Shown: piece after piece, positions 31,515 to 41,097 of the stretch | Layout: each line of letters opens with the position of its first letter | Numbering within the stretch: position 1 is the stretch's first letter | DNA from: an uncultured Treponema sp. | GTDB lineage: Bacteria > Spirochaetota > Spirochaetia > Treponematales > Treponemataceae | Length of the DNA: 46,087 nt | Direction: 5' to 3' | Assembly (NCBI GenBank): GCA_947165895.1 | Contig: CAMVCB010000012.1 | Location: 1-46,087, forward strand | Translations under genes and position numbers: made by a program | Notes under the pieces: model-generated | What the model saw: the letters and a program-made list of their open reading frames with translations, nothing else | Told to the model about the DNA's origin: nothing | The model's database searches: none

Positions 31515-32579
31515 ATACTTACTCATTGCCTGGACTTTCTTTTTCCATTCGTTTACGAGTGCTTCTGGAGCAAGTGGAATTATGTCTTCACCAAACGGGA
31601 AAAAATCACGGAGGATTCCTGGCCACTGGTTGCTTGTAAAACTTACGTGAAGGGCTCCTTCCTTGTGGGGGAGAGTTCCGGTATATTTTTCTATTTTTTT
31701 GTCATCTGCAAAATTCGCAGTTGAATAATATAGAGCAGAGCCCTGAAAAATGAATTCGCAGAGCGATTTTTCATCATTTGTCTGAATACCGAAAAATCCC
31801 AAAGATTTTTTTTCATGCATCCATTCCTCTTCTAAAGGTAGGGAAAAATGCGTTTTTACAAGACGGAGATTTTTCATTCTTGGGACAACAAAAGTTCTGC
31901 GGACTCTTTCTTTAGGATTATCCCATTTGCTGACAAGTCCTGAAATATACCACTGTTCGCGGTCAAAAATCAGCTGCCATGGTTCTATAGTTCTGTTTGT
32001 AGATGTCTGATTACTATGAACAGATTCATAATCAAACTCAAGCAAATAGTTATCTTTGAGTGCAGAAAGAATTGTTTCCCAGTCAGCTTCTTCCACTGCT
32101 GCAACACTGCGTTTTGCCATAACAATTCTTGTTTCAAACCACTGCTTTTCGCGCAAATGAGAGTTTTTGAAGTTCACTTGATTTACATCTATCATTTCAG
32201 ATTTTACTGGTGATTCAAAGTTCTCACAGATATTTAAAAGAGGTGCATAAAGTGGAGTGTTCTGGAACATCTCAAAAAGCTTCATAACCATTCCGAAGGC
32301 AGGCATTTCTTCTTCTGTAACAAAAACTGCAGGAAATTTATAAAGATGACTTGAGTAATGATAACCTTCATTTTCACGACTGTATTCGAGTGGTGCATGA
32401 TAATTATCACGAAGACGGCGTATATCGCGGTTTAAAGTAGCAATGGAAACTTCAAGACGTTTGGTTAGGTCTTCAGTAGAATAGTATTTATCTTCCTGAA
32501 ACAATGCATCAAGTTGAAAAAGTCGAAAAATCTCCTTTCCCGACTGTCTGGGACTGTCTTCCTTTTTATCTTTTGCCAT
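31509..32579 (-). CDS. WYL-domain transcriptional regulator
   Basis: A 356-residue regulator. It has an N-terminal winged helix (about residues 15-75, YYSTEDLTKRLEVSIATLNRDIRRLRDN), a WYL domain centred on TIEPWQLIFDREQWYISGLV near residue 215, and a C-terminal WCX-like extension. WYL proteins of the CapW/BrxR type bind palindromic operators and control phage-defence loci, often releasing DNA on nucleic-acid-like signals; that is known for the family and inferred here. The gene is divergent from the AAA+ gene. Its own promoter GTGTTATAAT ends six bases before the ATG (leaderless), and a perfect 30-bp palindrome covers the -35 area. It is the best candidate to bind the composite sites. Confidence 0.88.
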   Translation of the reverse strand: MAKDKKEDSPRQSGKEIFRLFQLDALFQEDKYYSTEDLTKRLEVSIATLNRDIRRLRDNYHAPLEYSRENEGYHYSSHLYKFPAVFVTEEEMPAFGMVMKLFEMFQNTPLYAPLLNICENFESPVKSEMIDVNQVNFKNSHLREKQWFETRIVMAKRSVAAVEEADWETILSALKDNYLLEFDYESVHSNQTSTNRTIEPWQLIFDREQWYISGLVSKWDNPKERVRRTFVVPRMKNLRLVKTHFSLPLEEEWMHEKKSLGFFGIQTNDEKSLCEFIFQGSALYYSTANFADDKKIEKYTGTLPHKEGALHVSFTSNQWPGILRDFFPFGEDIIPLAPEALVNEWKKKVQAMSKYL

Positions 32580-32610
32580 AAAGTTATTATAACACGAAAT
32601 TGGAGAAGAA

Positions 32611-32640
32611 ATTGAAGTAATTTTGAAAAATTACTTCAAT
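32611..32640. promoter_or_regulatory. Perfect 30-bp palindrome at the WYL promoter
   Basis: ATTGAAGTAATTTT (32611-32624) pairs exactly with AAAATTACTTCAAT (32627-32640) around GA. It overlaps the expected -35 of the WYL gene, whose -10 TATAAT lies at 32591-32586 on the leftward strand, and ends three bases before composite site 4. Likely an autoregulatory operator. Confidence 0.65.
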
Positions 32641-32643
32641 CAA

Positions 32644-32676
32644 TTATCACTAAATGATATCACGTGTTTTTATATT
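32644..32676 (+). promoter_or_regulatory. Composite promoter site 4
   Basis: TTATCACTAAATGATAT (32644-32660) differs at one base from the dyad consensus. TATATT (32671-32676) lies exactly 10 nt downstream. It serves the AAA+ ATPase gene, whose ATG is 35 bases further on. Confidence 0.72.
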
Positions 32677-32710
32677 TATTTGCTGTAAGATACTAGAAGG
32701 AGAAAAGATT

Positions 32711-34879
32711 ATGGTACAGCACAACAAAGACACTATTTTGGGAAAGATTATTTATCTGACAGAAACTCTGGAAGGCAGTAAGCTGGAAGAAGATGCGCTT
32801 AACACGACAAATAAGGAACTTACTGAAATTTGTGAGTATCTAGAGACCGATGAGATTTCAGCCATATTTTTTTCAGTGATTTTTGTGTTGCAGAATCAAA
32901 GATCGAATAGTGTAAGTCTTCATGATATTGCAGAGTTTCTTGATTATTCATTTTTACATATTCTTGAATATCGCAAAAATATAAGCATTTTAGAAGAGAA
33001 TGGTCTTATAGAAATGAAAGATAGAAGAAATGTAAGTTCACATCCAGAGAATAATGGTTATAACATCTGCGGAACTGTTATAAATAATGTAATTGATAAC
33101 GAAGCAATTATGAAACTGGAAAAGGGGGAAGATACAACAGAAAGAATTCTTGGAGAAATTCAGGAGCTTCAGAATTACTATATGGAGGATGATCTCAATT
33201 TCTACGAATATAACAGGCAGCTTCTTGTTATGGAAAAGAACTATGAAAATAATAGTGTAATTGCAAATGCTGTTAAGAGTTTCCCTCAAGATCCAGATTC
33301 CCGCGGTTTGCTTTATTTCTTCTGTAATACATTAATTAATGGAGAGGAACCAAAGGAACCGAAACTAAAATATACTTATTATGAAACATATGCATATTCG
33401 CTGATTAATCCTTCAAAACGTAATCTAAGAAAGAAAAAACTTTCAATGCAGAGAGATGATGTTTTACTCAAAAATAATTTTATAAAGGCAGTCTATATAA
33501 ATACAGATGATTATGCTCGTGGAAGAAAAGCTTTTCTCAAGACATTCAGATTAACTGAGAATGGTATCAAAAAACTTTTTGGATCTGAAGCAAAGTTTTA
33601 TCTGGAAGAAAAAAATAAGGAAACTGATCTTGATAAGACAATAGCTGCTTTATCTATGATTTCTGATATTTACGAAAGTCCCAACCTCGTAAAATCAAAC
33701 AAATGTTCTCTAATAAAAAAAGAGGAAGAAGAGCATCAGGAGATTGCTTTTTTTAAGAATATTTTTAATGCAGTAAAAAAAGCTGATTACCGCTACTTTT
33801 TATATGACTGCGTAAATGATTTTCTTAATGGTAGTGGGTCAAATTTATGTCGCACACTTAATGATTTATATGGTCATGATGATAGATATTTCTCTGAACT
33901 GTGCTTGTTCCTGGATGAAAAGCATCCTTTTATTACTCAGGGCTATTTAGAAATTGAAAAGAACGATGTTGTCGAACAGACTTGTATTATTGTTGGAGAT
34001 AAGATTATTGATTTACTTTATGGAAATAATGCTGATTTATACAAAAAGAACTCAACTGCAAAGAATGTAATTCTGCCGGAAAAAATGAAGGAAAAAACTC
34101 TTTTTTATTCAGAAGAAGTACAGAAACAGATTGATATGCTCACAGAAAGCTTTAATCAAAAGAACTTGGAAGCAATGCAGTCTCGTTTGGAACAGAAGGC
34201 TCTACCTAAAGGAATTGCTGTACTGCTATATGGTGCTCCTGGAACTGGTAAAACCGAAACTGTATATCAGTTGGCAAAAAAAACAAACAGAAAAATTATG
34301 CATGTTGATATAGCAGAATCAAAATCAATGTGGTTTGGTGAAAGTGAAAAGCGTATAAAGAGAATCTTTTCTGACTATATCCGGCTTTGTAAGGAATGCA
34401 AGAGACATAAGGAAAATACACCAATACTCCTTTTTAACGAAGCTGATGCCCTTATTTCTAAACGAAAAGATGTCGACTTCGGGAACTGTGCCCAGACAGA
34501 AAATGCCATTCAGAATATTCTTCTTGAAGAACTAGAAAAACTGGAAGGAATTTTGATTGCAACAACAAATCTTTGTGAAAATATGGATGGTGCTTTTGAA
34601 CGTCGTTTTTTGTTCAAAATAAAGTATGAAAAGCCAGGCCTTGCAGCTCGCACAAATATATGGCTAAGTAAGATGCCTGAGCTTGAAAATCATTATGCAG
34701 AAAGTCTTGCAAGACTGTTTGACTTTTCTGGTGGTGAAATAGACAACATTGTTCGAAAATGCCAGATGAACGAAATAATCAAAGGTGTACAGCCTTCTTA
34801 TGATGAACTGGTAGAAATGTGCAATACTGAACGACTGGAAAGTCGCCAGAATCACAGAATGGGATTTTGCTGTTCATAG
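32711..34879 (+). CDS. AAA+ ATPase with N-terminal helical/winged region
   Basis: A 722-residue protein with a classic AAA module in its last third. Walker A is GAPGTGKTE (about residue 507), the pore-type phrase SMWFGESEKRIKRIF follows, Walker B is ILLFNEAD (about 573; an Asn replaces the first acidic residue, as in several AAA subfamilies), sensor 1 is TTNL, and the arginine finger is FERRF (about 630). The N-terminal ~470 residues are mostly helical with winged-helix-like parts (LHDIAEFLDYSFLHILEYRKN) and are probably substrate-specific. It may remodel DNA or proteins for the downstream nuclease genes. The ATG at 32711 has AAGGAG eight bases upstream; the longer frame starts inside composite site 4. 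The AddB-like gene starts 65 bases later. Confidence 0.8.
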   Translation: MVQHNKDTILGKIIYLTETLEGSKLEEDALNTTNKELTEICEYLETDEISAIFFSVIFVLQNQRSNSVSLHDIAEFLDYSFLHILEYRKNISILEENGLIEMKDRRNVSSHPENNGYNICGTVINNVIDNEAIMKLEKGEDTTERILGEIQELQNYYMEDDLNFYEYNRQLLVMEKNYENNSVIANAVKSFPQDPDSRGLLYFFCNTLINGEEPKEPKLKYTYYETYAYSLINPSKRNLRKKKLSMQRDDVLLKNNFIKAVYINTDDYARGRKAFLKTFRLTENGIKKLFGSEAKFYLEEKNKETDLDKTIAALSMISDIYESPNLVKSNKCSLIKKEEEEHQEIAFFKNIFNAVKKADYRYFLYDCVNDFLNGSGSNLCRTLNDLYGHDDRYFSELCLFLDEKHPFITQGYLEIEKNDVVEQTCIIVGDKIIDLLYGNNADLYKKNSTAKNVILPEKMKEKTLFYSEEVQKQIDMLTESFNQKNLEAMQSRLEQKALPKGIAVLLYGAPGTGKTETVYQLAKKTNRKIMHVDIAESKSMWFGESEKRIKRIFSDYIRLCKECKRHKENTPILLFNEADALISKRKDVDFGNCAQTENAIQNILLEELEKLEGILIATTNLCENMDGAFERRFLFKIKYEKPGLAARTNIWLSKMPELENHYAESLARLFDFSGGEIDNIVRKCQMNEIIKGVQPSYDELVEMCNTERLESRQNHRMGFCCS

Positions 34880-34911
34880 AAACAGAGTGTCGTTATTTGA
34901 CATTAATTATG

Positions 34912-34920
34912 TGTTATAAT
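34912..34920 (+). promoter_or_regulatory. Extended -10 promoter for the AddB-like gene
   Basis: TGT TATAAT (34912-34920) lies 24 bases before the ATG at 34945. A TTGACA at 34897-34902 is only 12 bp away, too close for a normal spacer. The nuclease pair can thus be transcribed independently of the AAA+ gene. Confidence 0.5.
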
Positions 34921-34944
34921 GGAACTACAATAAGGAGCCCATGG

Positions 34945-37674
34945 ATGAAAGTTTTTTATAATCCTTCGTATGATGGTTTTGTTTATTATGATTTTTCAAA
35001 AACGAATATTGCGTTTGATACTATTGTTTGTAATACCAGGTCGCTGGTAGATTTAATTGAACTTCATGCAGGACTGCATATTCCTGTAGCTTCTGATTTA
35101 GAACGAACTCTGGATTATTACACTGCAATCAAAAATTATAGTAAAACAAATCCGGGCCACCTTTTTGCAAAATCTTTTGAACGCGACGGAATTAATACTG
35201 CGAAAGAATGTCTTAAGTGGCGTGATGCCATGCTTCTTGCAGGCTGGGTTCCTGGGAAGAATGATTCTTCTGAACGTATGAAGACTCTGGCTGCCATTGA
35301 GAAAAATTTTAACTCTCCTTCTTTTGGTGAAAAACTTTTGCAGATTACAAAGGCTGTGAAAGAGGGCTGCGCTCTACCTGAGGATTTAGAAATCATCACT
35401 CCGTTTGATTTTCACTGCTTCCAGCCAGCAGAGGTTGAACTTTTAAAAGCAATTGGCGAAGAGCATGTTCATGTAAATTCAGAACTCCCTGCAAACAAAA
35501 ACTTCCTTCGCAAGATGTCGGAAGTTTTGAAAGACAACAAATCAGATAAACTCACACTGGAAGAAAACGATGGCTCTGTTGAACTTTTGGAATTTGAAAA
35601 CACAAATGACTCACTCCAGTATTTAAGCCAGCTTCCGGTTGATCAATATTCAGTATGGATTAATCGTGATAACCGAGCTTTTGATAGCTGGCTTAGTTAT
35701 CTTAATAAGCCGACCTGCGGTGCAAGTGACAAAGGTGTGAGTCAGATTTCTGAATTGCCTTTGATTGGACTTGGCATATTTTCTCGTCCTTTGAATCTTA
35801 CATCTCTTATCAGCTGGTTATCTGTTCCATTTAGTCCGCTCAGTTTTAAATTCCGAGATGACTTAATAAATACTATAGTAGGGGAGGGCGGATATTTTAA
35901 TGAAGCCTGCAGAACGCTCCTCGATAAAGCAGAAGATTATGATAAAGATAAAATCAAATATTTCCTCCCGGATATAACCAAACCGAAAGAAGCAATCAGT
36001 CAGAATGAAAAAATTAAAAAGTCTGCAATTGTTGAATATGTTGCAGAGCTTTCAAAATGGATTTTCAATAAGACTCAAGATGAAAAACTGAATGATGCAC
36101 ATATAGTACAATTACAGGGTGCTTTATCTACCTGTGCTGCAATGAAGAAGATTCTTGATATTTTTGATGAGGAAGAAATTTCCTTTGAAGATTTGATTTT
36201 AGTTTTTGATTCTCTTTCTACAGAAATTGAAATGGAAATCAGCCAGGCAAACAAAGGCTGCCAGAATCTTATTAAATCAAGTTCAAATTATGCAAGTCCT
36301 GCAAAGTCTACTATCTGGTGTGATTTTTATAATCCAGATGAAAGAGAACTTACTTATTCTTTCCTGTCACCTACAGAAAAGGCGGCTCTTAATGCCGGTC
36401 TTTGGCAGGAAGATAATGAACGTGAATATATTCGTTTGAATAAATATCTTCCATTAATTTACACAGAAGAAAAGCTTACTCTTGTAACTGTAAAAAAGAG
36501 TGGAACAAAAGATGCAGTAAAAGAGCCGCTTATAATACGGCTCGAAAAGAATATGGGTAAAGATGAGAAGGGCAAGGATATTATAGAGCGCTATATCAAG
36601 CATGTATCTCTTGCTGATATTACTGGAGTAAAAACAGAAGAACTTCCTCAAATAAATAACCGTCATCAGACAGCGGATGGTACAATCACTTTTAAGCGTA
36701 CAGACCTGGTTCATTTCCGCGAAGTCGAAAGCTTTAGCGCAATTTCAAATCTTATAGATTATCCTTTTGATTATGTCTTTGACAAAATCATTAATCTGCA
36801 GAAGAAAGGAGCTGCGGCTCTTTCTGCCGTTTATACAACAAAGGGAACTGTAGTCCATGCAATTATTGAAGAACTCTTTAATCCAAAGCATGGTGGCTGC
36901 CCAGAAGACATTGCAAATCAGATAAAGAACAACTACGAAGAAGTGTTCAGTCAGAAAGTACTGGAATCAGGAGGCATCCTTTTACAGTCTGAAAATCTTT
37001 CTGAAACTGCAATTTTTAAAGAGCAGATGGGGGAGAGTGTAAAAGCTCTCTTAAAACTTATTCAGGAAAACGGACTCAAAGTTATAGCTTGTGAACAAAA
37101 GCATGAAAAAATGGACCTGCCGGAATTTTCAAAGCACAAAATAACTTTCAGCGGAAGCATAGACATGGTACTGGAAGATTCTGCAGGCCAGCCTGTAATC
37201 TTTGATTTTAAGTTCTCTCCATCAGAAGCAAAGTATCAGGATTGGATAAGAGATAACCGATCAATGCAGCTGGCTTTGTATAGAGGATTAGTCTTCAAAG
37301 CAACTGAGAAACATGCAAAAGCAGCCGCTTATGTTCTTCTTCCTGATGTAAAGGTTATTACCGCAGATGACTTACAGGGAGCAATCTTCAAAACTTATGT
37401 TGATGTAAACAGGAACGGTAATCTGCTTAAAGAAATGAGTAATTCTTATGCCTTTAGAAAAAATCAGATTATGCAGGGAATTATTGAAGATGGAGAAGGT
37501 GTGGAATATCCATTTATTAATGGAAAGCCTGTTTCTCCTTCTATAGATTATGCAGATTCAGCAGAAGAGCAGGCTCTTGTTCCAATGGATATGGAAACGC
37601 ATTCGCGGAATAAAACCTGGAACAAGAAACAAAACAAATACAGTAATTACAATACTTTCAAGGCAGGTAAATAA
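34945..37674 (+). CDS. AddB-like PD-(D/E)XK nuclease subunit
   Basis: A 909-residue protein resembling AddB or the RecB-family nuclease partner of an AddA-type helicase. The C-terminal nuclease domain is clear: GTVVHAIIEEL (about residue 633), SGSIDMV (about 736), VIFDFKFS with the catalytic Asp-x-Lys (about 753), and QLALYRG (about 774). The N-terminal ~550 residues would be the inactivated helicase fold; no Walker A is present, as in several AddB relatives. It lacks an obvious iron-sulfur cysteine set (AddB normally has four). It overlaps the AddA-like start by one base (TAATG), so the two subunits are made together. Likely processes double-strand DNA ends. Defence or recombination role is inferred. 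Confidence 0.75.
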   Translation: MKVFYNPSYDGFVYYDFSKTNIAFDTIVCNTRSLVDLIELHAGLHIPVASDLERTLDYYTAIKNYSKTNPGHLFAKSFERDGINTAKECLKWRDAMLLAGWVPGKNDSSERMKTLAAIEKNFNSPSFGEKLLQITKAVKEGCALPEDLEIITPFDFHCFQPAEVELLKAIGEEHVHVNSELPANKNFLRKMSEVLKDNKSDKLTLEENDGSVELLEFENTNDSLQYLSQLPVDQYSVWINRDNRAFDSWLSYLNKPTCGASDKGVSQISELPLIGLGIFSRPLNLTSLISWLSVPFSPLSFKFRDDLINTIVGEGGYFNEACRTLLDKAEDYDKDKIKYFLPDITKPKEAISQNEKIKKSAIVEYVAELSKWIFNKTQDEKLNDAHIVQLQGALSTCAAMKKILDIFDEEEISFEDLILVFDSLSTEIEMEISQANKGCQNLIKSSSNYASPAKSTIWCDFYNPDERELTYSFLSPTEKAALNAGLWQEDNEREYIRLNKYLPLIYTEEKLTLVTVKKSGTKDAVKEPLIIRLEKNMGKDEKGKDIIERYIKHVSLADITGVKTEELPQINNRHQTADGTITFKRTDLVHFREVESFSAISNLIDYPFDYVFDKIINLQKKGAAALSAVYTTKGTVVHAIIEELFNPKHGGCPEDIANQIKNNYEEVFSQKVLESGGILLQSENLSETAIFKEQMGESVKALLKLIQENGLKVIACEQKHEKMDLPEFSKHKITFSGSIDMVLEDSAGQPVIFDFKFSPSEAKYQDWIRDNRSMQLALYRGLVFKATEKHAKAAAYVLLPDVKVITADDLQGAIFKTYVDVNRNGNLLKEMSNSYAFRKNQIMQGIIEDGEGVEYPFINGKPVSPSIDYADSAEEQALVPMDMETHSRNKTWNKKQNKYSNYNTFKAGK

Positions 37675-40600
37675 TGAATCACGTTACATATATAAGTGCC
37701 GGTGCCGGTAGTGGAAAGACTTTTACATTAACTTCAATTCTCGCTGATTTAATCATAAAAGAAAAAGCAGCTCCAGAGCAGTTTATCCTTACAACTTTTA
37801 CCGAGGCTGCAGCCGCTGAGTTCAAAGAAAAAGCAAAAGCCAAAATCTATGAACAGCAGCAGACTCCACGCTATGCAGAATATGCAGAACGTCTGGACCA
37901 GGCAATGATTGGAACTGTAGACAGTATTGCCTATGCCTTTGTTCAGAAATACTGGTATCTTCTTGGAATCAGCCCTAACTTAAAGATGATAGATGATGAA
38001 CAGAAGAAGTTCTTCGTTGGTCAGATTCTGTCTTCAATTGCAACTCAGGATGAGACTGCCTTTTTAAAGGATTTTTGCGAACAGTTTGGCATTGGCTTTG
38101 AATGGAGCGAAAACAATTTTGGTCTTAATTATGACTTTTGGAAAGATGATGTAAAAGAAATCTTTGAAAAAGCTAAAAGTTATAACGTAAAAGATTTAAA
38201 AGCCAGCCGTGAAAAATCTCTGGCCTTTGCAAAAGAGCTTTCTGGTTTCTGGACTCTTAATTATGATGTTGAATTGTTCAGGGATTTGATGGAAGAAATT
38301 AAGAGCATAGATGCCGGACAAAGCCGAAAATCAGCAACACGAACGGCAGACATTAAAAAGTATTCTTTTATTCTTTCGAAGAAACTTACGATAAAAGATC
38401 TCGCCGGATTCAGAACTTTCATTGATGGATTGCCTCAGGCTTTCCAGAGCAGTCAGCTTCGGCAGGCAGCTTTGGACAGTCTCAATCATCTTTATACAAA
38501 TACGACAGTTAGCGAACTTATCCTCAAATATATCAATTTGATTTTTGATTATGTAGAAAAAGCTCAGACTGCCTTTGAAGAATATAAAGACAAGCAGCAT
38601 CTTATAGATTTCACAGATATGGAGGCCCGCTTTGTAGAGCTTCTGGATAAGAAAGAAGTTCAGGACGATATCCGTAATACTTATAAATATGTATTTGTAG
38701 ATGAGTTTCAGGATAGTTCTCCGATTCAGGTTCAGATTTTCGATAAACTTTCAGAGATTGTAGGTTCAGATGAATGTGATGATTTAATTGTACCAGTAGG
38801 AGAGGGGGAAGATATTCGAGATTTCCATACTCACAACAGTATCTGGGTTGGAGATTTTAAGCAGGCTATTTACGGTTTCCGTGGAGCCGATACAGATTTA
38901 ACAAAAGCTGTTGCAGACATTATTGAAAAGAAGCAGGCAACAAATCCCAAACAGTTTAAGATTCACTCTCTCGAAAAGAGCTATCGTTCTCTGAAGGATA
39001 TTGTAGGTTTTACGAATGATGTATTCGTTCCGGCTTTTGCCGATGTGCTTGCAAAAGAGCAGGTAGAATTAGCATCTCATCGTGGAAATCCAGATAAAAT
39101 CCAGAGCCTTAGGTGCTGGAAACAAAATGGATCAAACTCAGATGGAAAGACAGAAAGACTTGCATCTCAGATTGCAAAGAGAATCAAAGATGGTGAAGAT
39201 CCATCAGATTACGCAGTTCTTGCAAGAGGAAATTCCGAGCTCGATAAACTTTCTGAAAAACTAAAGGAACTGAATATTCCTGTATGCCGTGAACTTGCAA
39301 TAGATGAGAATCGAGATGAACTTACATTGCTTTCTGCATTCCTCAATCTTGTTATAAATGATAAGGACAATTATTCCAGAGCTCTTGTGGCCTTTCTTTC
39401 TGAAGAAGGTTTTGATGCTGGAAAAGTTGTAGATACAAAACTTGAGTTTAATAAGATTTTCAAAGAAGCAAAAGAAAAAGCCGAGGCAGCTGGTGAATCA
39501 AATCCAGTCTTACCGACTTATCTTGTAAATAATCAATTGATAAAAAAGTTCATGGAAAATATATCTTTCTATAAAGTTCAGACAATTCATAATCTGGTAG
39601 AAAGTTTGATCATCGGACTTGATTTATATACAGTAGGACATAGCTGGAAGGATTCTGCCGGAACAGATGAAGCATTTAATGCCCTTATAGAAGCCTCTTA
39701 TGATTATGAAGAGAGATGTATGCAGGCCGGCTTGCCGCCAACAATCAATGGCTATATTGATTTCTGTAAGGAAAATGCAAAATCTTCTGGTTCTAAAAAT
39801 GGAGTTACCCTTACGACTTTTCATGGCTCAAAAGGTCTGGAATGGAAAAAGGTAATTCTCTTAGGATTGGACAAAGATGCAGAAGATGATAAGAGCATTT
39901 TCAAATACGATGTATTTGGAGTGCAAAAGTATCACGAAACAGCTCCTTCGGAAACAGATTTATATCCGCCAATGATAATTAATCTTATGCCAACTTTGTT
40001 TACAGGAAATACAAATGTAGCAGATGATATGGCAGAAAAGATAAAGGATGCACAGCGTTATAAATCAATCTGTGCTACTTCGAAATCAGAAACTATCCGA
40101 CTTCTTTATGTTGCAATTACCCGTGCTAAAGATCAGCTCATTCTTACAACAGAAGGAAAAGATAAGGCCTTATGCATTTTCAAATGCCTGGGCTGTAATG
40201 TTGCGGATAATTACAATTTTGAAGCTGATAAATCAATTGATTTATTCAATAATAAACATCCTTTCTTGTATGAAGAAAAACAGCTGGCTGACGGGGAAAG
40301 CATAGAAGCCCGTGCAAATCTAAGATATATTTTGAACTCAAATCCAGAAACTGCAAAAGAAAATCGCGACATGCAGCCTAGCAAGGCTACTGCAAATAAA
40401 TCTGTAAAGGCAAAAGAACTCTTCTGTTCTGGAAAAAGAATCACCATAAAGGCTGGGGCAGGAGAGTATGATAAAGTGGGAACCTGCATTCACGATGTAT
40501 TTGCATCCTTAGAAAATAACAAAACAATAGAATACGTTTCTTCCATTATAAAAAACTCCGGAATGGAAACTAAAATCCCGAATTCGGAAGAAATTCTTGA

Positions 40601-40931
40601 AGCCTGGGATAATCTGGAAGAATACCTGACCAAAACATACGGCAAAGGAAAGACATTCCACGAAGTTCCTTTCAAGCATTTTGATGATGGCCAGATTTAT
40701 ACGGGAAGCATCGACTTAATTTGGGAAACAAGTGATGGGGTAGTGCTGGTAGATTTTAAATCATTCCCGGGAACAAAAGATGATGTACTTGATCCTGAGA
40801 ACGCCCATTATGCAGGAATCTATGCCGGTCAGTTTGAATGTTACGAAAAGGCCTTAAAAGCGGCCGGAAAGAAAGTTCTTGCGAAAGTGATTTACTATCA
40901 TGTACTTGGAGCAGGCGTTGAGCTTTACTAA
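37674..40931 (+). CDS. AddA-like UvrD-type helicase-nuclease
   Basis: A 1085-residue superfamily-1 helicase fused to a PD-(D/E)XK nuclease, the plan of AddA/RecB. Helicase motifs: I SAGAGSGKTFT (residues 7-17), Ia TTFTEAAAAEF, II VFVDEFQDSSP (about 342), III WVGDFKQAIYGFRGA, IV YRSLKDI, V TTFHGSKGLEW (about 717), VI LLYVAITRA (about 809). Nuclease: GTCIHDVF (about 935), GSIDLIW (about 1011), VLVDFKSFPG (about 1026), QFECYEKAL (about 1052). Both active sites look intact. With the upstream subunit it should form a two-nuclease helicase that resects DNA ends. A chromosomal AddAB would be expected elsewhere, so this copy is probably specialised for defence or island maintenance. Confidence 0.85.
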   Translation: MNHVTYISAGAGSGKTFTLTSILADLIIKEKAAPEQFILTTFTEAAAAEFKEKAKAKIYEQQQTPRYAEYAERLDQAMIGTVDSIAYAFVQKYWYLLGISPNLKMIDDEQKKFFVGQILSSIATQDETAFLKDFCEQFGIGFEWSENNFGLNYDFWKDDVKEIFEKAKSYNVKDLKASREKSLAFAKELSGFWTLNYDVELFRDLMEEIKSIDAGQSRKSATRTADIKKYSFILSKKLTIKDLAGFRTFIDGLPQAFQSSQLRQAALDSLNHLYTNTTVSELILKYINLIFDYVEKAQTAFEEYKDKQHLIDFTDMEARFVELLDKKEVQDDIRNTYKYVFVDEFQDSSPIQVQIFDKLSEIVGSDECDDLIVPVGEGEDIRDFHTHNSIWVGDFKQAIYGFRGADTDLTKAVADIIEKKQATNPKQFKIHSLEKSYRSLKDIVGFTNDVFVPAFADVLAKEQVELASHRGNPDKIQSLRCWKQNGSNSDGKTERLASQIAKRIKDGEDPSDYAVLARGNSELDKLSEKLKELNIPVCRELAIDENRDELTLLSAFLNLVINDKDNYSRALVAFLSEEGFDAGKVVDTKLEFNKIFKEAKEKAEAAGESNPVLPTYLVNNQLIKKFMENISFYKVQTIHNLVESLIIGLDLYTVGHSWKDSAGTDEAFNALIEASYDYEERCMQAGLPPTINGYIDFCKENAKSSGSKNGVTLTTFHGSKGLEWKKVILLGLDKDAEDDKSIFKYDVFGVQKYHETAPSETDLYPPMIINLMPTLFTGNTNVADDMAEKIKDAQRYKSICATSKSETIRLLYVAITRAKDQLILTTEGKDKALCIFKCLGCNVADNYNFEADKSIDLFNNKHPFLYEEKQLADGESIEARANLRYILNSNPETAKENRDMQPSKATANKSVKAKELFCSGKRITIKAGAGEYDKVGTCIHDVFASLENNKTIEYVSSIIKNSGMETKIPNSEEILEAWDNLEEYLTKTYGKGKTFHEVPFKHFDDGQIYTGSIDLIWETSDGVVLVDFKSFPGTKDDVLDPENAHYAGIYAGQFECYEKALKAAGKKVLAKVIYYHVLGAGVELY

Positions 40932-41097
40932 CAGGATTGTTTTATGACAGGTTCTTTTTGATTCTAAGTTATTTTGCAGAAGATAGAATTCTTGTTAATT
41001 CTAATAAAATAGAGAAAAAATGAGATGTATGCTAATATTAAAAATAATACATTGATTGTGAAGTTTTAGACTACATAATAATGAATAAGGTAAATGT

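Noticed and set aside
34897..34920. TTGACA and TATAAT as a standard -35/-10 pair before the AddB-like gene
   Set aside because: The spacer is only 12 bp, far from the usual 16-18. The extended -10 explanation is better.
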